Of a stretch of 64,000 bases of DNA, positions 6,857-16,746 are shown piece by piece. The position numbers and the translations under genes were made by a program. The DNA is from Cellulomonas sp. Leaf334 (GTDB taxonomy: Bacteria > Actinomycetota > Actinomycetes > Actinomycetales > Cellulomonadaceae), in NCBI RefSeq assembly GCF_001424195.1, contig NZ_LMOO01000005.1, forward strand, positions 485,646 through 549,645. Direction: 5' to 3'. The notes below the pieces were generated by a model. It saw nothing but the letters and a program-made list of their open reading frames with translations. It did no database searches and was not told where the DNA came from. Each line of letters opens with the position of its first letter. The stretch's first letter is position 1.

Positions 6857-8347
6857 TCACCGCTCCAGCGCGTCCAGCGCGAGCAGGACGCACGCAGCGC
6901 TCCAGCCGAGCGGCGCCACGGCGGCGGGGGACCCGTCGGCCAGGACCTTCTCCGGCAGCGACCCGGACGGGGTGCGGTGCGTGTCCAGGAACGAGAGCCA
7001 CCCGTCGGCGAGCTCGGGGTCGCCGTTCTCGGCTGCCACCCACGCGTAGAGCGAGGTCTGCGGCGTCCAGGAGACGCCGTCGTCGCGCCACCCGGCACCG
7101 GGAGCGAGCCCGTTCGCCGGCCGCACCATCGCCGTGGCCGACGCCCGCCACGCCGCGTCGACCCCGGGCACGGGGCTGGTCAGGAACGGGGGGAGCAGGA
7201 ACGCGCTGGCGGCATCCGCGTGCCCGCCGTCGAGGTGCCGCGCGAACCCGGTGGCGCCGAACCCGTTGATCACGGCGACCTTGGACCGGATCGAGGCGTC
7301 GAACGCGGACCGGGCGAGGGCGTCGTCGTCGGCGAGCTCCAGGACGACCGCGGCCTGCTGCAGGCCGGCGACCAGGGGCGCGACGGTGCCCAGCGTGAGG
7401 GTGTCCTCGGGCACCTCCCAGTAGTCGGGCGACGCCGGTGGCAGACCGTCGTGCGCGACCAGCGAGATCGCGTGCCGCGCGGACCGCTGCACCAGCGGCA
7501 GGAGCTTCTCCGCGGCCTCGGCACGCTCGTCGGGGTCGGTGATCTCTGCGAGCACGAGCCCCGACGCCCACATCACCCAGCCCGTGCCGTCGGTCTGCAC
7601 GCCGCGGTCGTCCGGCGGGCCGGAGCCGTCGGGGAGGTACCGCGCCTGGAACGAGCCGTCGGGGGACTGGACCCGGTCGAGGAAGCCGAGGATCTCGAGG
7701 GCGTCGTCGACGTGCCCGGTGCGGGCCAGGGCGACGGCGACGAACGACGCGTCACGCGGCCACACGTACCGCCACTTCTCCGACCAGGCCGCGACCGCGG
7801 CGCCGTCGGGGAGCTGGAGCGCGTGCAGGTCGAGCAGAGCGGCGCGCGCCATGTCCTCGTACGGTCCGCCGGTGCCCGGGACCGTGCCGGCGGCGAGCCA
7901 CGCCCGCTGCCGGCCCGCGACGGAGTGGGCGGCGCTCACCGTCGCGCCGCGCTCGGCGGCGACCGCACCCGCGACTGCGCGCGCGAGGGTCGAGGCGGCG
8001 GGGTCGACGACGTGCGTGCCGGCCAGGAACGTGGCGTCGGTGCCGACCGCGAGCGGGACCCGTCGGCCGCCCGGCAGGGTGGTGAGGCCCTCGAGGTACA
8101 GCGGGATGGTCGCGTACTCGGGAGCGGCCGGCTCGGGGACGACCACGGTCGCGGTGCGGGTGTCGGTGGCCAGCGCCCCCGCCGGTGCGGTCGCGACGAG
8201 CAGCGTCGTCCCGGCCGCCACGAACGCGGTGGCGACGAGCCCGCCCGTCCGGCGGCGGCGGTGCGCAGGGCCGTGCCGGTGCGCGCGCGCGACCACCACC
8301 GCGGCGTGTCGGCCGTGGCTCTCGACGTCCTCGTCGTGATCGCGCAC
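6857..8347 (-). CDS. GH15-like (six-hairpin) glycoside hydrolase, membrane-anchored or secreted
   Basis: 496 aa. A basic N-terminus with a hydrophobic segment at about 35-59 suggests export or anchoring. The C-terminal two-thirds is an alpha/alpha-barrel of the glucoamylase type: WRYVWPRDASF (catalytic-acid region of GH15), PDYWE, and GSLPEKV near the C-terminus where GH15 enzymes have their catalytic base. It probably hydrolyses an alpha-glucan or other alpha-glycoside; the substrate is not readable. The GTG at 8347 is supported by a TATCGT box 6 nt upstream. Divergent from groEL. Confidence 0.75.
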   Translation of the reverse strand: MRDHDEDVESHGRHAAVVVARAHRHGPAHRRRRTGGLVATAFVAAGTTLLVATAPAGALATDTRTATVVVPEPAAPEYATIPLYLEGLTTLPGGRRVPLAVGTDATFLAGTHVVDPAASTLARAVAGAVAAERGATVSAAHSVAGRQRAWLAAGTVPGTGGPYEDMARAALLDLHALQLPDGAAVAAWSEKWRYVWPRDASFVAVALARTGHVDDALEILGFLDRVQSPDGSFQARYLPDGSGPPDDRGVQTDGTGWVMWASGLVLAEITDPDERAEAAEKLLPLVQRSARHAISLVAHDGLPPASPDYWEVPEDTLTLGTVAPLVAGLQQAAVVLELADDDALARSAFDASIRSKVAVINGFGATGFARHLDGGHADAASAFLLPPFLTSPVPGVDAAWRASATAMVRPANGLAPGAGWRDDGVSWTPQTSLYAWVAAENGDPELADGWLSFLDTHRTPSGSLPEKVLADGSPAAVAPLGWSAACVLLALDALER

Positions 8348-8353
8348 CTGCGC

Positions 8354-8359
8354 ACGATA
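8354..8359 (-). promoter_or_regulatory. Leaderless-type -10 box of the GH15 gene
   Basis: Minus-strand TATCGT ends 6 nt before the GTG at 8347. Confidence 0.45.
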
Positions 8360-8423
8360 GCCGTGACGGGCTCCGCAGGGGTCGCTTCGGGGCCCGCGCG
8401 GGACGCGCTCTGGGCGAACGCTG

Positions 8424-8450
8424 CTTGCACTCTCGGGGGTCGAGTGCTAA
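8424..8450 (+). promoter_or_regulatory. CIRCE operator 1 (HrcA site) of groEL
   Basis: CTTGCACTC - 9 nt - GAGTGCTAA; the right arm matches the CIRCE consensus fully, the left arm at 7 of 9 positions. HrcA represses chaperonin genes through this element. Confidence 0.9.
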
Positions 8451-8459
8451 CCATTGGAC

Positions 8460-8486
8460 TTAGCACTCTCCGGTGGAGAGTGACAG
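8460..8486 (+). promoter_or_regulatory. CIRCE operator 2 (HrcA site) of groEL
   Basis: TTAGCACTC - 9 nt - GAGTGACAG; the left arm is perfect, the right arm matches at six of nine positions. It follows the first CIRCE after 9 nt, giving a tandem operator. Confidence 0.8.
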
Positions 8487-8541
8487 AACCACCACGGCCG
8501 TCCGGTGAGGGCCGTCGCACGCGGGACAAGACCGCGGGTGA

Positions 8542-10227
<1,686 letters not shown>

Positions 10228-10265
10228 TCCGCAGCTGAACAGCTGAGCACGACCTAGCACGGCCG

Positions 10266-10299
10266 AACGGGCCGGTCACCTCCGGGTGGCCGGCCCGTT
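10266..10299 (+). terminator. groEL terminator
   Basis: Arms 10266-10280 and 10285-10299 form a 15-bp stem with one G-U pair and a TCCG loop, 38 nt after the groEL stop. Confidence 0.85.
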
Positions 10300-10322
10300 C
10301 TGCGTCGCGCCGTCCTGGGTCC

Positions 10323-10395
10323 GCCGAACTCGTCCGTCCCAGCCGAACTCGTCCGTTGCAACCGACGAGTTCGGCTGGGAGTGACGAGTTCGCCG
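10323..10395. repeat. Intergenic palindromic repeat element, copy A
   Basis: Two direct 19-bp units beginning GCCGAACTCGTCCGT (10323-10341, 10342-10360) are followed by two inverted units (GACGAGTTCGGC at 10364-10375 and GACGAGTTCGCC at 10383-10394). The central part is a 17-bp perfect inverted repeat (10337-10353 with 10364-10380) around GTTGCAAC. The same unit recurs at 27075-27169. It lies between the convergent groEL and aminotransferase genes. Confidence 0.8.
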
Positions 10396-10416
10396 CCCGA
10401 TCTGGTCGCAGGCGGG

Positions 10417-11643
10417 TTACTGGCGGTAGCTCGACAGGAAGTTGCCCATGCGTTCGACCGCTTCCGCCAGGACCCTCGCCTCCGGGAGCGTGACGATGCG
10501 CAGGTGGTCGGGTGTGGGCCAGTGGAAGCCGGTGCCCTGGACCAGGAGGATGTGCTCGCTGACGAGCAGGTCGTAGACGAGCCGGGCGTCGTCGCGGATC
10601 TCGTGGACGTCCGGGTCGAGGCGCGGGAACAGGTAGAGGGCGCCGTCGGGGCGCACACAGTCGACGCCGGGGATCGAGGTCAGCCCGCGGTAGGCGACGT
10701 CGCGCTGCTCGTGCAGGCGACCACCGGGCGCGATCAACGCGTCGATGCTCTGGATGCCACCGAGCGCGGCCTGGACGGCGTGCTGCGCGGGGACGTTCGG
10801 GCACAGGCGGGTCGACGCCAGCAGGGTGATGCCCTCGAGGAAGCCGGTCGCGTGCTCGCGGGGGCCGGTGACCACCATCCAGCCGGACCGGTAGCCGGCC
10901 ACGCGGTACGTCTTGGACAGGCCGTTGAACGTGAGGCACAGCAGGTCGGGGGCGACGGAAGCCATGGGGATGTGCTCGGCGCCGTCGAACAGGATGCGGT
11001 CGTAGATCTCGTCGGAGAGCACCAGGAGGCTGTGCTCGCGGGCGATCGCGGCGATGCCCTCCAGCACGGTGCGTGAGTAGACCGCGCCGGTGGGGTTGTT
11101 CGGGTTGATGACGACGATCGCCTTGGTGCGGGGGGTCACCAGGGAGCGGATGTGCTCCAGGTCCGGCTCCCAGCCGGCGGCCTCGTCGCAGCGGTAGTGC
11201 ACGGGGACGCCGTCGGACAGGGACGTCATCGCGGTCCACAGTGGGTAGTCCGGCGACGGGATGAGCACCTCGTCGCCCTCGTCGAGGAGCGCCTGCATGA
11301 CCATCGTGATCAGCTCGGACACGCCGTTGCCCAGGTAGACGTCGTCGACGTCGATCTCGGGGAACCCCGGCTCGGTCTCGTACCGCGTGACCACGGCGCG
11401 GCGGGCACTCAGGATGCCGCGCGAGTCGGTGTACCCGTGCGCGTGGGGGATCGCGGCGATGACGTCGCGCACGATCTGGTGCGGGGCCTCGAATCCGAAC
11501 GCGGCGGGGTTGCCGGTGTTGAGCCGCAGGATCGTGTGGCCCTCCGCCTCGAGGCGGACGACCTCGTCCAGGGCGGACCCGCGGATCTCGTAGAGCACGT
11601 TCTTGAGCTTCGACGACTGGTCCAGCGGACGGTGCAGCGGCAT
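10417..11643 (-). CDS. alaA: Alanine-synthesising aminotransferase (AlaA-like)
   Basis: 408 aa, the length of AlaA (about 405). Class I/II PLP aminotransferase with LNTGNPAAFGFEAP near the N-terminus, YLGNGVSELI, PSPDYPLWT, NPNNPTGAVY and FNGLSKTYRVAGYRSGW, where SKT carries the PLP-binding lysine. AlaA makes alanine from pyruvate and glutamate. The ATG at 11643 begins MPLHRPLDQSSKLKN and has a TACTCT box 6 nt upstream, so the long upstream extension of this frame (to 13224) is not coding. Divergent from the urea transport operon. Confidence 0.9.
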   Translation of the reverse strand: MPLHRPLDQSSKLKNVLYEIRGSALDEVVRLEAEGHTILRLNTGNPAAFGFEAPHQIVRDVIAAIPHAHGYTDSRGILSARRAVVTRYETEPGFPEIDVDDVYLGNGVSELITMVMQALLDEGDEVLIPSPDYPLWTAMTSLSDGVPVHYRCDEAAGWEPDLEHIRSLVTPRTKAIVVINPNNPTGAVYSRTVLEGIAAIAREHSLLVLSDEIYDRILFDGAEHIPMASVAPDLLCLTFNGLSKTYRVAGYRSGWMVVTGPREHATGFLEGITLLASTRLCPNVPAQHAVQAALGGIQSIDALIAPGGRLHEQRDVAYRGLTSIPGVDCVRPDGALYLFPRLDPDVHEIRDDARLVYDLLVSEHILLVQGTGFHWPTPDHLRIVTLPEARVLAEAVERMGNFLSSYRQ

Positions 11644-11649
11644 CTGTCG

Positions 11650-11655
11650 AGAGTA
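11650..11655 (-). promoter_or_regulatory. Leaderless-type -10 box of alaA
   Basis: Minus-strand TACTCT ends 6 nt before the ATG at 11643. Confidence 0.5.
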
Positions 11656-11698
11656 TCCGGCGCCGTGACTCGACTTGTGACGGAACTGAGCCCGGCCC

Positions 11699-11782
11699 GA
11701 AACAGACCGTTTACGCGGGCTCGCCCCTGCCGGAAACACCCCGTCCCTAGGTTCGTCACCCATGGGCACAGGGATGTATACA
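11699..11782 (+). promoter_or_regulatory. Composite regulatory region of urtA, shared with urea carboxylase
   Basis: It contains GAAAC (11699-11703), ACCGTTTACGCGGGC (11706-11720), GAAACAC (11733-11739) and the palindrome TGTATACA (11775-11782). The same blocks in the same order occur at 18890-18965. The AAC/TTTAC/GAAAC elements step by about 11 bp, as in actinobacterial GlnR nitrogen boxes. TGTATACA suits a GntR/FCD repressor, such as the one encoded at 16747. Assignment to these regulators is an inference. Confidence 0.55.
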
Positions 11783-11868
11783 GCGCGGGACACAGCGCGG
11801 TGTCGCACGCTCCTCGAGGCCCGGACCCGGAACTGCCCCTCAGCTCGTCCCCAGCGAAAGGCATCCCG

Positions 11869-13128
11869 TTGACCAGATCTCGCACGCGCGCACTCGCTCT
11901 CCCGGCGGCCGCCCTGGTCGTCGCTCTCGGCGTCGCCGGCTGCGGCGCCCGCACCTCCGACGACCCGGCGGACGCCGGCACGGCTGCGTCGGCCTCGTGT
12001 GTCGACACGTCCGGCGACACCGTCAAGATCGGCTTCCTCAACTCGCTGTCCGGCACCATGGCCATCTCCGAGCAGACGGTCCGGGACTCCCTCGACCTGG
12101 CTGCCGAGGAGATCAACGCCGACGGCGGGGTCCTGGGCAAGCAGCTCGAGATCGTCGCCGAGGACGGCGCCTCCGAGCCCAGCGTGTTCGCGGAGAAGGC
12201 CGAGAAGCTCATCTCGTCCGACTGCGTCGCCGCGGTGTTCGGCGGCTGGACGTCCTCGTCGCGCAAGGCGATGCTCCCCGTCTTCGAGGCCAAGGACTCG
12301 CTGCTGTTCTACCCGGTCCAGTACGAGGGCCTGGAGGCGTCGCCGAACATCTTCTACACGGGTGCGACGACCAACCAGCAGATCCTGCCCGGCATGGACT
12401 ACCTCAAGGAGCAGGGCAAGTCGAAGATCTTCCTCGTCGGCTCCGACTACGTCTTCCCGCGCACGGCCAACAAGGAGATCGTCGCCTGGGCCGGCGCCAA
12501 CGACGTCGAGATCGTCGGCGAGGAGTACGCCCCGCTGGGCCACACCGACTTCGCCACCATCGTGAACAAGCTCAAGGGCTCCGGCGCGGACGCGGTGTTC
12601 AACACCCTCAACGGTGACTCCAACGTCGCGTTCTTCAAGGAGTACAAGAACGTCGGCCTCGCCGCGGACACGCTCCCCGTCGTCTCGGTGTCCATCGCCG
12701 AGGAGGAGGTCGGTGGCATCGGCATCGACAACATCGTCGGCCAGCTCACCGCGTGGAACTACTACCAGACGGTCGAGAGCCCCGAGAACGAGACGTTCGT
12801 CGCGGCGTTCAAGGAGAAGTTCGGCGACGACCGCGTGACCTCCGACCCGATGGAGGCGGCGTACACGTCGCTCTACCTGTGGAAGGGCATGGTCGAGAAG
12901 GCCGAGTCGTTCGACGTCGCGGCCATCCAGGAGGCGGCCGATGGCGTGACCTTCGACGCCCCCGAGGGCACGGTCACCGTGAACGGCGACAACCACCACA
13001 TCGCCAAGACCGCGCTCATCGGCAAGATCGGCCCCGACGGCCTCATCTACACCGAGTGGTCGTCGGACGGCCCCATCGAGCCGGACCCGTTCCTCGAGGG
13101 CTACGACTGGGCCGAGGGCCTGTCCTGA
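11869..13128 (+). CDS. urtA: Urea ABC transporter substrate-binding lipoprotein
   Basis: 419 aa from a TTG start (AAAGG at 11857-11861). A lipoprotein signal ends in GVAGC (Cys25). The mature protein is a periplasmic-binding-protein fold of the amino-acid/amide type with the UrtA stretches SLSGTMAISE, GGWTSSSRKAMLPVFE and LLFYPVQYEG. It captures urea outside the membrane for UrtBCDE. It is followed by a long intergenic hairpin and then urtB, so it can be expressed above the permease genes. Its upstream region shares elements with the urea carboxylase promoter. Confidence 0.93.
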   Translation: MTRSRTRALALPAAALVVALGVAGCGARTSDDPADAGTAASASCVDTSGDTVKIGFLNSLSGTMAISEQTVRDSLDLAAEEINADGGVLGKQLEIVAEDGASEPSVFAEKAEKLISSDCVAAVFGGWTSSSRKAMLPVFEAKDSLLFYPVQYEGLEASPNIFYTGATTNQQILPGMDYLKEQGKSKIFLVGSDYVFPRTANKEIVAWAGANDVEIVGEEYAPLGHTDFATIVNKLKGSGADAVFNTLNGDSNVAFFKEYKNVGLAADTLPVVSVSIAEEEVGGIGIDNIVGQLTAWNYYQTVESPENETFVAAFKEKFGDDRVTSDPMEAAYTSLYLWKGMVEKAESFDVAAIQEAADGVTFDAPEGTVTVNGDNHHIAKTALIGKIGPDGLIYTEWSSDGPIEPDPFLEGYDWAEGLS

Positions 13129-13140
13129 CCCACTGCTGAC

Positions 13141-13179
13141 GGTGGAGGCCCGGCGTCCTGCGGACGCCGGGTCACCACC
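13141..13179 (+). terminator. urtA-urtB intergenic hairpin
   Basis: A 10-bp perfect stem (13149-13158 with 13162-13171, 3-nt loop) extends outward to 13141/13179 with one mismatch. Such hairpins after binding-protein genes usually stabilise the 5' mRNA or cause partial termination; which applies here is not known. Confidence 0.7.
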
Positions 13180-13205
13180 CTCTCCCCACAGGAAGGACGG
13201 GTCGG

Positions 13206-14090
13206 ATGGACGCCCTCGTCTCACAGCTCTTCGCGGGGCTCAGCCTGGGGTCGGTGCTGCTGCTCGCGGCGCTCGGCCTGGCGCTGACGTTCGGTCAGAT
13301 GGGCGTCATCAACATGGCGCACGGCGAGTTCATGATGGCCGGCGCGTACACGGCGTTCGTGGTGCAGGGCGTGATCGCCGACGCGGGCGTCTCGCTGCTG
13401 GTGTCGCTGGTCATCGGGTTCCTCGTCGGCGGCCTGCTCGGGCTGCTCCTCGAGGTCACGCTCATCTCGCGGATGTACAAGCGGCCGCTGGACACGCTGC
13501 TGGTGACGTTCGGGGTCGCCCTGGTGCTCCAGCAGCTGGCCCGCGACGTGTTCGGCGCCCCGAACGTCGACGTCCGCGCCCCCGCCTGGCTCTCCGGTGC
13601 GGTGCCGATCCTGGGCGTCGAGCTTCCCAAGGCCCGCCTGTTCATCCTGGCGCTCGCGCTCCTGTGCGTGCTCGCGCTCTCCCTCGTGCTCAAGCTCAGC
13701 CCGCTCGGCCGCCGCATCCGGGCCACCGTGCAGAACCGGGACCTGGCCGAGACGTCGGGCATCTCGACGCGCGCCACCGACCGGCTCACGTTCTTCGTCG
13801 GCTCCGGCGTCGCCGGCGTCGCGGGCGTGGCACTGACCCTGCTCGGGTCGGTCGGTCCGACGCTGGGCACCAACTACATCGTCGACGCGTTCCTCGTCGT
13901 GGTCGTCGGCGGCATCGGGCAGCTCAAGGGCGCGGTGATCGCCGCGTTCGCGCTCGGGCTGCTCCAGGCGAGCTTCGAGTACTCGACGACGGCGAGCATC
14001 GCCAAGGTGCTGCTGTTCGTCGTGATCGTCGCGTTCCTGCAGGTCAGGCCCCAAGGCCTCGTCTCGGTCCGTACCCGGAGCCTCGCGTGA
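13206..14090 (+). CDS. urtB: Urea ABC transporter permease UrtB
   Basis: 294 aa integral membrane protein of the branched-chain amino-acid/amide permease family. It contains the LIV-H-type motif INMAHGEFMM (residues 35-44) and a conserved cytoplasmic loop, RRIRATVQNRDLAETSGI, which contacts the ATPases. About eight hydrophobic segments are visible. AGGAAGGA upstream of the ATG at 13206 sets the start. Its stop overlaps the urtC start (GTGA, 14087-14090), so the two permeases are translationally coupled. Confidence 0.93.
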   Translation: MDALVSQLFAGLSLGSVLLLAALGLALTFGQMGVINMAHGEFMMAGAYTAFVVQGVIADAGVSLLVSLVIGFLVGGLLGLLLEVTLISRMYKRPLDTLLVTFGVALVLQQLARDVFGAPNVDVRAPAWLSGAVPILGVELPKARLFILALALLCVLALSLVLKLSPLGRRIRATVQNRDLAETSGISTRATDRLTFFVGSGVAGVAGVALTLLGSVGPTLGTNYIVDAFLVVVVGGIGQLKGAVIAAFALGLLQASFEYSTTASIAKVLLFVVIVAFLQVRPQGLVSVRTRSLA

Positions 14091-15175
14091 GCCCCCGCGT
14101 CCGCCTCTGGGGCGGTCTCGCGATCGCCGCCGCGCTGCTGTTCGGCGTCGCGCCTGCGCTGCTGTCGGACTTCCGGCTCAACCTGCTCGCCAAGTTCTGC
14201 TGCCTCGCCATGGTCGCGGTCGGCATCGGCCTGGCCTGGGGACGCGGCGGGATGCTCGTGCTCGGGCAGGGCGTGTTCTTCGGCCTCGGCGGCTACATCA
14301 TGGCGATGCACCTCAAGCTGTCCGACGCTGGCCCCGGTGGGGTGCCCGACTTCATGCTGCTGTACGGCGACGGCACCGTGCCGGGCTGGTGGGAGCCGTT
14401 CCGGGACCCCGTCGTCACCATCCTGGCGATCCTGGTCGTGCCTGCCCTCGTCGCCACCCTGCTCGGTCTGGCGGTGTTCAAGCGGCGGGTCCGGGGTGCG
14501 TACTTCGCGATCCTGTCGCAGGCGCTCGCGGCGGCGTTCGCCATCCTGCTGGTCGGCCAGCAGAAGGTCACCGGTGGCACCAACGGGCTCAACGGCTTCC
14601 AGTCGTTCTTCGGGTTCACGCTCTCCGACCCCGTGAACAAGCGGATGCTCTACTTCATCGCCGCGGGGGTGCTCCTGGCGATGGTCGCGATCGTGCGCCT
14701 CGTCATGAACTCCCGCTACGGCGAGCTGCTCGTCGCGGTCCGCGACGAGGAGAACCGCGTCCGGTTCCTCGGCTACGACCCCGCGATCGTCAAGACCGTC
14801 GCCTACGCGATCGCCGCCTGCTTCGCGGCCGTCGGCGGCGCCCTGTTCACGCCCATCGTCGGGATCATCTCCCCGGCCGACGTCGGCGTCGTGCCCTCCA
14901 TCGGGTTCCTCGTCGGCGTCGCGATCGGCGGCCGGGCCACGCTGCTCGGACCGGTGCTCGGAGCGATCGGGGTGTCCTGGGCGGAGACGTCCCTGTCGGA
15001 GTCGTTCCCGTCGTTCTGGATCTACTTCCAGGGCGCCCTGTTCATCCTCGTCGTCGCGTTCCTGCCGAACGGGCTCGCGACGATCGGTCGTCTGTTCCGT
15101 CGCCGGAAGAAGGAACCGGACCCTGCTCCGGTCCCCGAACCCGCGGCACTCGAACCCACCGGGACACCCTCATGA
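14087..15175 (+). CDS. urtC: Urea ABC transporter permease UrtC
   Basis: 362 aa, LivM-type permease. It has roughly eight to ten hydrophobic segments, the loop SRYGELLVAVRDEENRVRF that couples to the ATPases, and a charged cytoplasmic tail (RRRKKEPD...). It forms the urea channel with UrtB. GTG start overlapping the urtB stop; its own stop overlaps the urtD ATG (ATGA, 15172-15175). Confidence 0.93.
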   Translation: MSPRVRLWGGLAIAAALLFGVAPALLSDFRLNLLAKFCCLAMVAVGIGLAWGRGGMLVLGQGVFFGLGGYIMAMHLKLSDAGPGGVPDFMLLYGDGTVPGWWEPFRDPVVTILAILVVPALVATLLGLAVFKRRVRGAYFAILSQALAAAFAILLVGQQKVTGGTNGLNGFQSFFGFTLSDPVNKRMLYFIAAGVLLAMVAIVRLVMNSRYGELLVAVRDEENRVRFLGYDPAIVKTVAYAIAACFAAVGGALFTPIVGIISPADVGVVPSIGFLVGVAIGGRATLLGPVLGAIGVSWAETSLSESFPSFWIYFQGALFILVVAFLPNGLATIGRLFRRRKKEPDPAPVPEPAALEPTGTPS

Positions 15176-16035
15176 GCGACGAGATGCCCACGACCGCCGC
15201 CCCCCTGATCGGCGAGGGGTCGCTGGACCCCGACGCGTTGGAGCAGGTCATCGCCGCCGACGACGCCCGGTTCAAGCACGACTACCTGGAGATCCGGGAC
15301 CTGCGCGTGGTGTTCGACGGGTTCGTCGCCGTGGCGGGTGTCGACCTGACCGTCACGCAGGGCGACCTGCGGTTCCTCATCGGACCCAACGGCGCCGGGA
15401 AGACCACCATCGTCGACGCCATCACCGGCCTGGCGCCCGCCACCGGGACCATCCGGTTCGGCGGCGTGGAACTCCTGGGGAAGCCGTCGCACAAGGTCGC
15501 CCGCGCCGGGGTCGGCCGCACGTTCCAGACGGCCAGCGTGTTCGACGAGCTCACGGTCCTGCAGAACCTCGACATCGCCGCAGGGTCGCGTCGCAAGGCC
15601 CGCGTCATGCTCCGGCGGCGGAAGGGGATCCCGGATGCCGTCGAGGCGGCGCTGGAGACCGTCGGCCTGTCCCACGCACGCGACTCGCTGGCCGGCGTCC
15701 TGGCGCACGGGCAGAAGCAGTGGCTGGAGATCGGGATGCTGCTCGTGCAGGACGCCCGGCTGCTGCTGCTCGACGAGCCCGTCGCCGGCATGAGCCAGGC
15801 CGAGCGGGAGGAGACCGGGCAGCTGCTCCAGCGCATCGGGGCGCAGCGCACCGTCGTCGTCGTCGAGCACGACATGGAGTTCCTGCGCAGCTTCGCCTCG
15901 TCGGTGACCGTGCTCCACCAGGGGTCGGTGCTCAGCGAGGGGACGGTCGCGCAGGTGCAGGCGGACCCGAAGGTGGTCGAGGTGTACCTGGGTCGCGGCG
16001 CAGGTGCACGGGGCTCTACGAAGGAGGCGTCCTGA
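15172..16035 (+). CDS. urtD: Urea ABC transporter ATPase UrtD
   Basis: 287 aa. An N-terminal extension of about 38 residues precedes the ABC domain. Walker A is GPNGAGKTT, Walker B LLLLDEPVAGM, the switch His is in VVEHDMEF. The ABC signature reads LAHGQKQWLEIGM, where UrtD proteins usually have LSHGQ, so the conserved Ser is an Ala. AAGGAGG at its 3' end (16021-16027) is the ribosome binding site of urtE. Confidence 0.93.
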   Translation: MSDEMPTTAAPLIGEGSLDPDALEQVIAADDARFKHDYLEIRDLRVVFDGFVAVAGVDLTVTQGDLRFLIGPNGAGKTTIVDAITGLAPATGTIRFGGVELLGKPSHKVARAGVGRTFQTASVFDELTVLQNLDIAAGSRRKARVMLRRRKGIPDAVEAALETVGLSHARDSLAGVLAHGQKQWLEIGMLLVQDARLLLLDEPVAGMSQAEREETGQLLQRIGAQRTVVVVEHDMEFLRSFASSVTVLHQGSVLSEGTVAQVQADPKVVEVYLGRGAGARGSTKEAS

Positions 16036-16727
16036 TGTTGCAGCTCACCGGCGTGCACGTCGGCTACGGGCGGACGTCCGTGGTGCACGGGGTCGACGTC
16101 GAGGTGGCCGACGGCGGGGTCACCGCGATCATGGGTCACAACGGCGCCGGCAAGACGACGCTGCTGCGGGCGGCGGTCGGGCTGCTCCCCGTGCGCAGCG
16201 GACGGGTGACCCTGTACGGGGAGGACGTGTCGAAGCTCCGGCCGCACCAGCGGGTGCGTCGGGGTCTGGCCTACGTCCCCCAGGGGCAGCAGTCGTTCGG
16301 GCAGCTCACGGCGCGGGAGAACCTGCAGCTCGTCGCCGACGGCGCCGGGTCCGCCGGGGCGTCCCGGATGGCCGACGCGCTCGACCTGTTCCCGGCTCTG
16401 CGTGACCTGCTCGGCCGACGGGCCGGCCTCCTGTCCGGTGGCCAGCGCCAGCAGCTCGCCATCGCGCGGGCCCTCCTGACGGGGCCGAAGGTGCTCATCC
16501 TCGACGAGCCCACCGAAGGCATCCAGCCGTCCGTCGTCCAGGAGATCGAGGATGCCATCGGCACGCTCAGCGCCGACGGGCTGTCGGTGCTGCTGGTCGA
16601 GCAGCACGTCGGGTTCGCGCTCGGCGCGGCCGGACAGTACTACGTGCTGGAGTCCGGACGGGTGACACAGTCGGGGGCCGGGGGCGCGGACCGGGAGGCC
16701 GACGTGCGCGCCGCGATGGCCCTGTGA
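16035..16727 (+). CDS. urtE: Urea ABC transporter ATPase UrtE
   Basis: 230 aa, LivF-type ATPase. Walker A GHNGAGKTT, Q-loop PQGQQSF, signature LSGGQRQQLAIARAL, Walker B VLILDEPTEGIQPS and switch region LLVEQHVGF are all intact. It pairs with UrtD to energise urea uptake. The ATG shares one base with the urtD stop (TGATG). The gene ends 19 nt before the GntR regulator gene. Confidence 0.93.
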   Translation: MLQLTGVHVGYGRTSVVHGVDVEVADGGVTAIMGHNGAGKTTLLRAAVGLLPVRSGRVTLYGEDVSKLRPHQRVRRGLAYVPQGQQSFGQLTARENLQLVADGAGSAGASRMADALDLFPALRDLLGRRAGLLSGGQRQQLAIARALLTGPKVLILDEPTEGIQPSVVQEIEDAIGTLSADGLSVLLVEQHVGFALGAAGQYYVLESGRVTQSGAGGADREADVRAAMAL

Positions 16728-16746
16728 GCCGGGAGGTCTACGCTTC

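Noticed and set aside
10417..13224. 935-codon minus-strand reading that would fuse the aminotransferase to upstream sequence
   Set aside because: The upstream part is the antisense of urtA, and the aminotransferase has a good start at 11643 with its own -10 box.
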